Assembly (NCBI GenBank): GCA_964036045.1
Contig: OZ038402.1
Coordinates: 946,445 to 1,010,444 of the forward strand
DNA length: 64,000 nucleotides
Direction of reading: 5' to 3'
From: Eutreptiella sp. 'Long Island Sound 2002'
Taxonomy: Eukaryota; Euglenozoa; Euglenophyceae; Eutreptiales; Eutreptiaceae
Part shown: positions 53,000 to 60,545 of the stretch, piece after piece
Position numbering within the stretch: position 1 is the first letter of the stretch
Layout of the letters: every line of letters begins with the position of its first letter
The notes under the pieces: model-generated
What the model was told of the DNA's origin: nothing
Databases searched by the model: none
The model's input: only the letters and a program-made list of their open reading frames with translations
Program-made: the position numbers and the translations under genes

Positions 53000-53881
53000 T
53001 CATGCATGGCACACCAGACATGTATTGCACCAGATGTGAACCACCTCCTTGCATGTGGCACACTGCGTACCTCTGCGAAAGGTGATGAAGGAATGGATGC
53101 CAGCATGCGAGTCACGGGTCCAATCTGGTGCAACAGTGCTGACCACATCAGCGTGGTGCCGCTCTGTACCCTTTCCTGAGGGTGCCGTAGAGGTCAGTGG
53201 TGTACCCGGCCCTCCAAAGAAGGGCAGGATGTCACCATCATCAACCACCGCTTCATTACCTTGCAGACATTGAAGCATTGCAGCTTCCACAGACTCTCTG
53301 TCACCTACCTTCCTTGAAACACTGTGTCTTGGGCGCAGATCGAAGCGTGCACGGGCAGCTAGGTGGCGTACCACTGCAACACCTGGTCCCTTTGCCCATT
53401 GCTGTAAAGGGGGCAAGTTGGAATGCAATGCCATGCACACGCGAAGGACATGTGTCTCCACGATGTCATGCATACTACTGCAAAACCTCGAACGCATAGA
53501 GATGGCACGCTCTACTGCAGCTTCAGCAGGGCAATATGTTCGCAATAATGCGAGAACACGCGACACATTCACCCACTGTGCATGTGCCCTTTCAGGTGCC
53601 AAGGCCACCCACATCTTGGACATTTGCACAGTTGCAAAGTGCTGCACCATGTGCTCGTTAAGGCCTTCCCACTCTACCAAGGCACGGTCACAGCTCACAT
53701 GTGCTGCACGCAACTCTTCTTGGTGTGAAGCCATGAACTGACGCAACGACTGTACCTTATATGCAGCACGCTCATTGACCGGGAGGGCAAGGAAACGGCC
53801 ATGGTCCAACAATATTGCGCACTCCAACACCCCCCTCGGGACAATGAGTGCGTGCCCCTCCTTGATGCCTGCAAGCAACAC
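53000..53881 (-). CDS. hAT-like transposase, C-terminal dimerisation part
   Basis: 293-aa ORF. Residues 105-160 (VLALLRTYCPAEAAVERAIS, MHDIVETHVLRVCMALHSNL) fit the hATC dimerisation signature (s.a..ER.FS..........v..l..l..N). After a Gly/Pro/Thr linker come RGTQCATCKEVVHIWCNTC, a small Cys-rich module. The first residues continue the helical region of the upstream ORF at 54221. A probable intron follows the last Cys (CTG|GTGTGCC..TTGCAG), leading to the SAP-like exon. Confidence 0.55.
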   Translation of the reverse strand: MLLAGIKEGHALIVPRGVLECAILLDHGRFLALPVNERAAYKVQSLRQFMASHQEELRAAHVSCDRALVEWEGLNEHMVQHFATVQMSKMWVALAPERAHAQWVNVSRVLALLRTYCPAEAAVERAISMRSRFCSSMHDIVETHVLRVCMALHSNLPPLQQWAKGPGVAVVRHLAARARFDLRPRHSVSRKVGDRESVEAAMLQCLQGNEAVVDDGDILPFFGGPGTPLTSTAPSGKGTERHHADVVSTVAPDWTRDSHAGIHSFITFRRGTQCATCKEVVHIWCNTCLVCHA

Positions 53882-54220
53882 ATAAGTTACTGCACGCGCC
53901 TGAACGCCTGGAAAAGGGGGGGTTGCTGCACACTTCTGCCCAACTGAATCAAACTAGACCAACTGCACACCATGCCATGCACGTGCCACAGTTTGCTCCT
54001 TCAACTGCAACCACCCCGGACCCTCCTCTTGCGCCACCTTCTGCAACCGTGCTTGTCGCATACCTTTGGCAGTGGCTAAGTGTGCACGAGTGGGCGCGCG
54101 CAATAGTGCCACACTGTCAAAACACCGCATGCCATGCAGAATGTCCCCATAAACCACCCCCCATGCAAGCAAATTGGCATCGTGGCAGTCCTCCCACACA
54201 TCCTCCTCTTTGGTAGAATG

Positions 54221-55306
54221 CTACACCTTGGAATCCAAGTGCCGTGCCACCCAGGGGACATTGGCCAAAACAGCAGTGTTGCGCCGTGCATGTGCCCGTG
54301 ACCACCTAATGCGATGACATATGGGGATGAGTCGCAAGCCACTACGTTTATCCTGCACGTGCTTTTGCACACACTTTTGCAACTCCTTCCACTGCCGTGC
54401 CCCATTGTACAAGCCTCGTTGGCGATCCACGGCTGCCATGTAATCAGCATGGGTTGGGCCTGCAGCCTCCAATGCAGGACCCGGCTTGCGCTGCAACACA
54501 TGGCAGGGCTCACCCAAGGGTGTCATCAAGACCAACCACCTCCCAATCAAGGCGAACACATTGCTCTCAATGGCAGAGACATCAACAACTTGCCGCGCAC
54601 GCGCACCCCGCACACCAAGGTTAGAAGCCCGGTCCACTGCAAAGGTCACCAACCTCTTTGCCCACCAATCACGGTCAGGAATCCAGGACAGCAGGACGCA
54701 TTCTAGCTGCGTTGCAATCTCTTGCGCAGCACCACACGCCACATCCACCAGACCAAAGAACACCTCACATATGCCCCCGAGGCCAGTCCCAGGGAAAACA
54801 AGCAGAAGGGCGTACTCATTGACGCGATGCCTCTGCCTATCCGAGCCGTCAAGCAACAGGGCAATGAACGTTGCCAAGAATAGGGTGTGTGTTACCTCGT
54901 CCTGCGGGGCATCATGCATTGCTGCAATAGCCTTCTCAACTATCCACGGCCGTGATGTGTGGTGCCTAGGGGCATATGTCAAAGAACAATGCGGAACAAT
55001 GCGCTCCCTTAAAGCACGGATGGAAGTGCGCATGCGTAACCCAATATACAACTCAACCAACCCTGACAAAATGGCTGCCTCAGCATCTGTCACTGCCACA
55101 CCAATGTCCATGGCTTCCCCCTTCATGAACACAATGTTCTCTCCCACCACTTCAGCTGTGGTAGCAGTGGGGCACAATGCGAGATATCGCTCTGCACAAT
55201 GCTGCTTGAAACTCTCCTCGGCCAGTCGGTGGTGGTGCCCTGGCCTACGCAGATTCTTTCGCGCTGATGTTGTGCCACGTGATAACCCCGAGTGGCTTTC
55301 CAACAC
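54221..55306 (-). CDS. hAT-like transposase, catalytic core
   Basis: 361-aa ORF. ATFIALLLDGSDRQRHRVNE (Asp153) corresponds to the first Asp strand (LmlDestD) of hAT/ZNF862-type transposases. RLVTFAVDRASNLGVRGARA (Asp225) matches the GfgsDGas..G..nGv block. EPCHVLQRKPGPALE matches the HC.AHrl.La block, and GLRLIPICHRIRWSRAHARR matches the ..tRW.s.... block. This is an RNase-H-fold hAT-type transposase diverged in key positions (DR instead of DG). The catalytic Glu is expected in the following ORF. The ORF ends at 54221 with a stop; the sequence continues in another frame at 53881, so an intron or frameshift intervenes. Confidence 0.6.
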   Translation of the reverse strand: MLESHSGLSRGTTSARKNLRRPGHHHRLAEESFKQHCAERYLALCPTATTAEVVGENIVFMKGEAMDIGVAVTDAEAAILSGLVELYIGLRMRTSIRALRERIVPHCSLTYAPRHHTSRPWIVEKAIAAMHDAPQDEVTHTLFLATFIALLLDGSDRQRHRVNEYALLLVFPGTGLGGICEVFFGLVDVACGAAQEIATQLECVLLSWIPDRDWWAKRLVTFAVDRASNLGVRGARARQVVDVSAIESNVFALIGRWLVLMTPLGEPCHVLQRKPGPALEAAGPTHADYMAAVDRQRGLYNGARQWKELQKCVQKHVQDKRSGLRLIPICHRIRWSRAHARRNTAVLANVPWVARHLDSKV

Positions 55307-55424
55307 TTCCCTCCGCTATGTTTTTGGGCTAGAGGTCTTCATACGCATCCCTTCAGCATATGTTCCCAATACCAAGGCTTCACTGGCCCGAGGGGGACGC
55401 GCCACCCCAAGAATGCCACACACA

Positions 55425-55871
55425 TTAGCCCATGCAGAAACATACACACTCAACACCCCCACTTGTCGTAAACTGATATTGCCAATGAGCGTCTACAAAC
55501 GCTTGCAGTGTCTTTGAGCCACCGTCCAGTCGCATGGGAGCAGCTTGCAGCAACACGCACAATGCATCCTTCCCTGATGCAGCCAATGCAATGGACCGCA
55601 ACCTGTCTTGCTGCACTGACTGTGCCACTGACGTTTGTGACATGGCATGCTCTGCATGCCGCTCATCGCACTCTTTTGCATGCCGTGCTCTACGTTGCAT
55701 CTGGTGTGCTTCAACACGCACTTGTAGATGCCTTGCCACTCGCACCTTGCGCTTCTGCAACAACTGTGCCACTGCCTCAACAAATTTTGAGGACGGCTGA
55801 TTTGCACCAACGGACATCATGTCGTGCTGGTCACTACAAACATGCTGTAGGGCGCCACGGCGGCCACACAC
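55425..55871 (-). CDS. Putative N-terminal part of the hAT-like transposase
   Basis: Minus-strand frames in this interval read SSKFVEAVAQLLQKRKVRVA and a His/Gln-rich helical stretch ARHAKECDERHAEHAM. It lies directly upstream of the catalytic ORF. A C-H-C-H zinc finger (BED-like) would be expected here in a hAT protein, but I cannot define one. Two frames compete (55493-55810 and 55425-55871). Confidence 0.3.
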   Translation of the reverse strand: MCGRRGALQHVCSDQHDMMSVGANQPSSKFVEAVAQLLQKRKVRVARHLQVRVEAHQMQRRARHAKECDERHAEHAMSQTSVAQSVQQDRLRSIALAASGKDALCVLLQAAPMRLDGGSKTLQAFVDAHWQYQFTTSGGVECVCFCMG

Positions 55872-55883
55872 ATCTCACCAGGC

Positions 55884-56130
55884 ATGCTCTGGGCATGCAT
55901 ACTCATGTTCCTGTCCCCTACCCTTGATGCACTTTGTGTTGCAGTGGGGGAAGGGGGGGGTGCACCTCGTGCCAGTGCCATGGCTGGCATAGAGGTGTCA
56001 ATAGGCATGCTTTGGGCATGCATAGTTCTGTTTCTGTGCCCAACCCCTGTTGCACCCTGTGTTGCAAGAGGGGGGGGACGCACCTCGTGGCAGCGCCATG
56101 GCTGGCACCGAGGTGTCAGAAGGTATGCCC
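55884..56130. repeat. Tandem duplication at the end of the USP-like ORF
   Basis: Two to three imperfect copies of a ~115-bp block: ATGCTCTGGGCATGCATACT / ATGCTTTGGGCATGCATAGT, each followed by a GTGTTGCAG.GGGG segment and GCACCTCGTG..CCATGGCTGGCA. Confidence 0.8.
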
Positions 56131-56795
56131 CCGGCATCCCATGTGTTATCAAGGGGTGAAGCCCCCATCCGTTGGGAGGTAGACTGCGACATGTCTGGTA
56201 CCATCAGATAGTTCCGTTTGCGCTTGTACAACAAAAAGGTCGCTTTTCGTGGATTGGGTGGTGGGCTCATGCCCGTCACTGACGTATCATCACACAGCCA
56301 CCACTTGTCGTTAAAAACGACATACACCACAAAGTGACCGTCATCCTTGGTTGCTCCAATGTGTACCACCATGGCATGCAAAAACCATTGCCATCCCAAG
56401 ATATCCAGAAACTCATGGTCCACAACCAACTTGTACTCTTGTTGGTTGTGGACATGTAACCCTACGACTTCATTGAACACAAAAGATGCATACATTGGTG
56501 CCTCTCGCAGATCACCCCCACAAGCACAAGGGGGGGGGTATCGGGTAGGCCAACATTTCGCCCCTTCATTCCCTCCTTCACACACTGTCGCACACTCTGC
56601 CACTGATTCGTTACGTGTAGTACGTGTGCTGTCATCCCTGTCTCCCCGCCCCTCCTGTAGAACCTTCACTCTACATTGCCCACACCGTTGCCAGAACTGC
56701 TCATAAGACAGGCAACATGATAAATCCACCACCCCAACAGCCGTGAGCTTGGGCACCATGTACTTCCAACATTCCGCCATCTCTGCCTGCTGCAT
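55998..56795 (-). CDS. USP-type deubiquitinase-like protein, C-terminal half
   Basis: 265-aa ORF. WFLHAMVVHIGATKDDGHFV (His154), VYVVFNDKWWLCDDTSV (Asp169/170) and KATFLLYKRKR form the His box and end of a C19/USP catalytic domain (avv.H.G....GHy.ay......W...dD..v....ayll.Y.r). Upstream, CCLSYEQFWQRCGQCRVKVL has paired Cys as in the USP finger. The N-terminal Cys box (GNTCYxN) is not visible; it may lie in an exon between 56.8 and 57.2 kb or be absent. USPs cleave ubiquitin from proteins. After the domain the frame reads Ser/Pro-rich sequence with a duplicated segment (see 55884-56130). Confidence 0.6.
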   Translation of the reverse strand: MQQAEMAECWKYMVPKLTAVGVVDLSCCLSYEQFWQRCGQCRVKVLQEGRGDRDDSTRTTRNESVAECATVCEGGNEGAKCWPTRYPPPCACGGDLREAPMYASFVFNEVVGLHVHNQQEYKLVVDHEFLDILGWQWFLHAMVVHIGATKDDGHFVVYVVFNDKWWLCDDTSVTGMSPPPNPRKATFLLYKRKRNYLMVPDMSQSTSQRMGASPLDNTWDAGGIPSDTSVPAMALPRGASPPSCNTGCNRGWAQKQNYACPKHAY

Positions 56796-57177
56796 CCATT
56801 GGAATTTTGGTGCAGGGGCTTTGCACTTGCAACGCCCGCTGCATCACCGTCTCACATATGGCACCCTCCAAGGCCAACATTTCAGCAATGTCCTGCGGAT
56901 TGTACGCAATGCTTCCCACATGTGCTACAACATCCTACCACAATGTCCCCCCCAAACACCCCTCATCAAGGCATTGTGGGTGTTGTCCTCCATGTCCACC
57001 AGACGCCACCAAGAGGCATTGCAGTGTGGTACCGTACCCAGCCAACACCACTTGTAGCCTGATGGATTCTCCATGCCCCATGGTCGCCGCGGTGCTCCTC
57101 CAAGTGGCCCACTATGCACCTGCATCGAAGCGGAATGCAGCCTCGTTGAGGAAAGCACGGTCCCATGGCGGGAGTGT
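56796..57177 (-). other. Unassigned stretch within the composite element
   Basis: Minus-strand frames such as SIAYNPQDIAEMLALEGAI look protein-like and directly precede the USP-like ORF, so an exon is likely here. No Cys box is recognised. Confidence 0.35.
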
Positions 57178-57720
57178 TCACCAATCACCACGGGAGTATA
57201 ACACCACCAACCTCCTCTCCCCGTGCCAAGAACAAGTGCCATGCCATGCACCCGGACGTACCAGAACCGGTTGTTGGGATACATTGTACGTTGTGCCATC
57301 CCGGGTAACATCATCCAAGCACTGCATACTACATCTCCGTCCACCTGGACCATTACATACACCACCCACCTCCACCAATAAGTGCCCCCGTGTGTGCCGT
57401 CCTGTGGAAAAAACTGCCGACCAAAGGGATGTGTCATGCACATGCTGATGCGGTTTTGTGAGGACATTGCAAGATAATTGCATGGTAGTCCACGTGAACC
57501 ATTTAGGCAACATCTCCCTTGCAATTCTGTTTACCACGGTCGCCAGTGGCTTGTAGTTGCGTGTTTGTTGCAGTAGACGGCGGCAGTCTCTTGCATTGGT
57601 GTGGCCCTTCATACCGCCAACCCCTAGCTGCAAATGCCACGCTCTAATCCCCCCAACCGGCCCACGCTTCCATGGCAACATGCTCATCATCCCATGCAAT
57701 GTACAAAAGGGCGCTACAAG
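57178..57720 (-). CDS. 2-oxoglutarate dioxygenase-like domain (TET/JBP-type pattern)
   Basis: In the 223-aa ORF that starts at 57849, the first ~45 residues overlap the end of the OTU-like ORF and are probably not real. The remainder reads CRRLLQQTRNYKPLATVVNR, LPKWFTWTTMQLSCNVLTKP, HQHVHDTSLW, RGHLLVEVGG, then LVRPGAWHGTCSWHGERRLV and VLYSR. The order (FT.v..n, H-box, G..LwvE, ..WHgt.p..GeR..lv.Y) matches the 2OG-Fe(II) dioxygenases of the TET/JBP group, often carried by algal and fungal transposons. Distal His203 and Arg213 are in place. The metal-binding HxD appears as His134-Gln-His136, so the Asp ligand is missing or replaced. Activity is therefore uncertain. Confidence 0.5.
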   Translation of the reverse strand, partial: LVAPFCTLHGMMSMLPWKRGPVGGIRAWHLQLGVGGMKGHTNARDCRRLLQQTRNYKPLATVVNRIAREMLPKWFTWTTMQLSCNVLTKPHQHVHDTSLWSAVFSTGRHTRGHLLVEVGGVCNGPGGRRCSMQCLDDVTRDGTTYNVSQQPVLVRPGAWHGTCSWHGERRLVVLYSRGDW

Positions 57721-59363
57721 CAGCGAATGATCAAAGACTGCTCCCCGAAAATGGCCACCACCTTTGAAACCTTCTCGTTCCGCCTCAGCAATAACCACCA
57801 CCATTGCCGTTGGCAATGCTCCTCCATATCTCCACAACCACGGACACACAGCGGAACGTCACGTCCAGGCACCCAGAAAGTAGGCGATGGCAATTCGCTG
57901 TCCATCGCAAATCGTGGCGTCACCATGCTGAACCTGTTTGTTCGCAACAACACCACACTACCGTCCACATGCTTTGCCAGACTAGCAAAGTGGTCAGGTA
58001 GTCCCCCTTGGAGCCGGCGACCCCATGTGTCCTTCTCAAGATCCCGGTTCACTGATAGTGCAGACTCCTGAATCGAAGACCCAGACATTTCGCCACACAC
58101 GCCAATGGCTTTTCGCAGCGATGTGTCATCCAAGGGGACGTCGCTGCTCAAAGCATGCAGGCTTTGGGCCACGGCATAGAAGAAACATGCCCCTGCAATG
58201 TACCGGTCCGCTAAAATGCGTAGCTTCAAGGACCTGACAGTTGGCAGGTCCCTATTTTGCTTGGCCTTGTTGGGCCTTTGATCCACCTTGTCCAATGGAG
58301 TATCATCTGGATCAATCGGAGCTCTCTTTGTGCCTTGCTCTTTCTTGGCACATTTCAGGGGAGCCCCAGTACTCGGGGGTGTAATCCCTGGTCGCTTCCT
58401 GCTCACCGGGCTCTGTTCCAATGAACTGGGGTATTCAACTGGGGTGGTGACAGAATCAGTACTAGACTGACTACATGCCTTCACCGTTGCCACACTGCCT
58501 GTGCTACAAGGACTACAGTCCACAGCAACCGGCTCCCTGGGTTTCTGTGCAAGTGGTATAGGGGACTCCTCCAAGCAACTCGCCACCTCTCCATCACTAG
58601 CTGCCGGTGCCAAACATGCAGCGTCCACCACTGCAGGGGGGGCAGGGGGCTGTGGCGTGAGAACCCCTGTAGGGCCCACTACAGATGCAATGCAAGGTGA
58701 CTCACCGGTGGGGCAAACTTGGGGCATGTGGCCTGGTGTTCCATGTCCTCGCGTTGCAATACATGCCAGGAAGTCAGTTACACCACCTTTGGGGGGGGCG
58801 GGGGGACTGAGCACCCCGCCATGATCCAGCGCACCATGGCTATCCACACTATGTGCACCTGCTAGGGGACCATGCCCTTGTGCCAAGGAGGTCGAAGTGG
58901 GATTTACATACTCATTGCTTCGAGGGTGTCCTGCAATGAGGACTGCTGCTCCATGCCCCTGCGCTATGGCAGAGGATGCGGAGTCATTGGGGTCACCTGG
59001 TGGGTTCCCTTCTGGACTTAGTCGTTGGGTGTATGCCGGGCGCACCCCGGCCTCCTCCAATTCCTCCACTAATTGCTGCAACATCTCCAGACCTCCATCA
59101 TCCCTCCATGCGATGTCCACAACCCGTACTGCCGCATGCAGACGGCCGGGGTGACTATCCGGTACCTCCGGGCTGAAGGGTCTGCAACGCATCCACAGCT
59201 CACTAGAGTCTTGCATGGGCACCCGCATGCTATTCGCAAAGTGGCGGCCTAGCGTGTATGCTGCCACCAGGCTGTCCTCGCTCAATGGTTTATTGCGCTG
59301 CTCCTGCAGCCTTTGGCATGCAATCGTCACGCAGCGGGCAACCCCACGGGCGGCCTGCATCAA
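57714..59363 (-). CDS. OTU-like cysteine protease with long disordered N-terminal region
   Basis: 549-aa ORF, the longest in the element. Residues 1-110 are helical (CVTIACQRLQEQRNKPLSED, LEMLQQLVEELEEAGVRPAY). Residues 110-370 are Pro/Ser/Gly/His-rich and probably disordered. Residues 380-480 contain LRILADRYIAGACFFYAVAQ (candidate catalytic Cys393), EKDTWGRRLQGGLPDHFASL and AKHVDGSVVLL, which fit an OTU fold (DG.ClF.a...; ..WGg...l.AlA......i.v). The catalytic His end (WWWLLLRR) lacks the usual HY motif. A start upstream of 59363 is possible. Confidence 0.5.
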   Translation of the reverse strand: MMQAARGVARCVTIACQRLQEQRNKPLSEDSLVAAYTLGRHFANSMRVPMQDSSELWMRCRPFSPEVPDSHPGRLHAAVRVVDIAWRDDGGLEMLQQLVEELEEAGVRPAYTQRLSPEGNPPGDPNDSASSAIAQGHGAAVLIAGHPRSNEYVNPTSTSLAQGHGPLAGAHSVDSHGALDHGGVLSPPAPPKGGVTDFLACIATRGHGTPGHMPQVCPTGESPCIASVVGPTGVLTPQPPAPPAVVDAACLAPAASDGEVASCLEESPIPLAQKPREPVAVDCSPCSTGSVATVKACSQSSTDSVTTPVEYPSSLEQSPVSRKRPGITPPSTGAPLKCAKKEQGTKRAPIDPDDTPLDKVDQRPNKAKQNRDLPTVRSLKLRILADRYIAGACFFYAVAQSLHALSSDVPLDDTSLRKAIGVCGEMSGSSIQESALSVNRDLEKDTWGRRLQGGLPDHFASLAKHVDGSVVLLRTNRFSMVTPRFAMDSELPSPTFWVPGRDVPLCVRGCGDMEEHCQRQWWWLLLRRNEKVSKVVAIFGEQSLIIRCL

Positions 59364-59540
59364 CGCTTGGTCAAAGCGCTATTGCCGTGTTTGGGTGATA
59401 GTGACACAGGCACGTGGGGCCACAGCCTCAGGCAGCAACGAGTTGCGCCGACGGGCATCAGGCGCCCTGGGACCTGGTAACAGGTCGCTCACCAGTGGTT
59501 TGGGCCCACTTGTAGCTTGGGCCCACAGAAAAGGGCCGGG

Positions 59541-59689
59541 CTAGGTCCCACTTTTGAGGATCAGCCGCTCATAGAACTCGGCCGTAGAAGGGGTGGGATA
59601 TGGATCACGCCCAGTTCAGACTGGCCACTCGTCAACCAAAGGTAGGGCACACACCAATTCACACCAAATTGCCCTTTGGTCTGTCGCCT
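59541..59689. other. Upstream flank of the composite element
   Basis: No coding signal or inverted terminal repeat was recognised. Confidence 0.3.
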
Positions 59690-60040
59690 TCACAATTGTG
59701 GGCCACCGTGAAATAGCACCAGCCTGACGAGCACCTGGACGACCGGTGTGTCGTTTCGCAAGCCGTTCCCTAGCTGTGTAGCAACTTGACGATAGTGCAC
59801 GTGGCTGCCCCCATCATGCATTGTGGGCATGGCAAACCCATGCTCGGTGTACATGAACCGGCACAATGGCCTTGCACCATGGTGATTCACCACTTCAAGG
59901 TCACATGTTGCCATGTGGTCCCTCAACGTTCCATAGCTGTCCTGCCACCTCAGGGGTGGATTCCCATCCCCATTGTCCTTTGGCCAGCAATAGGGCCATA
60001 CTTCTTTCTTGCGGGCTCCAGTAAGTGCTCCGGCGGCCAC
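59690..60040 (-). CDS. Small ORF of unknown function
   Basis: 116-aa frame: VWPYCWPKDNGDGNPPLRWQ, SYGTLRDHMATCDLEVVNHH, ARPLCRFMYTEHGFAMPT. C..x..H...C spacing is reminiscent of a degenerate zinc finger. The sequence is protein-like but unclassified. It could be an exon of the composite element or of another gene. Confidence 0.35.
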   Translation of the reverse strand: MAAGALTGARKKEVWPYCWPKDNGDGNPPLRWQDSYGTLRDHMATCDLEVVNHHGARPLCRFMYTEHGFAMPTMHDGGSHVHYRQVATQLGNGLRNDTPVVQVLVRLVLFHGGPQL

Positions 60041-60545
60041 TCAGGAGGCTGGTCCATTGCTGGGGTCGTGCACCACGACCGTTAGCGGTTCCGGTGGTTT
60101 TCGTGCCTTGCAGGGTCAACAACCGTGACCACTAGGGGGCTCCCACAACTCCAGTGGGCAATCAAGCTTAGGACCTTGGTACTCAAAGTGCCAGCCTGGC
60201 TTCTCCTCAGGCTCACCAGCTGGTTCACGAGACGCCGTTGTGGGTGAGTTTGTCTCAAGAGCGCTATGGCTGTGACCACAAACGAAGTGCTGCGGCTCAG
60301 TGGCACGCAGTGGTTAGGACAAGGTTTGGTCGCGAAGCGCAAGGGCTTAGACCAAAACCGACTGATGTGGCTCAGAGGCACACAATATTGTAAGCAGATG
60401 AATTGGCTTCTAATGCCAACAACACCCGGGTTGTGGCGACAGAACACGAACGTACACCTCACACGGTGTAGTAAGGCAAAACAAACTACAAGGAGAAATG
60501 GCATAGATGAAACCACAGAAGGGCGATCCACATTCCAAACGTGTC
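60041..60545. other. Spacer before the palindromic satellite
   Basis: An imperfect ~67-bp tandem duplication lies at 60270-60400 (GCTGCGGCTCAGTGGCACGC / TGATGTGGCTCAGAGGCACA). No gene supported. Confidence 0.4.

Larger units (their letters stand above)
52530..59540 (-). mobile_element. Composite hAT-like element with protease and dioxygenase-like domains
   Basis: A run of minus-strand coding segments of similar base composition with almost no homopolymer repeats: OTU-like ORF, dioxygenase-like ORF, USP-like ORF, hAT-like transposase in three pieces, SAP-like module. The gene spacing is tight and all genes share a strand, so I infer one large transposon. Terminal inverted repeats and 8-bp target duplications were not found by eye, so the ends are approximate. 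It may instead be two adjacent elements. Confidence 0.5.
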
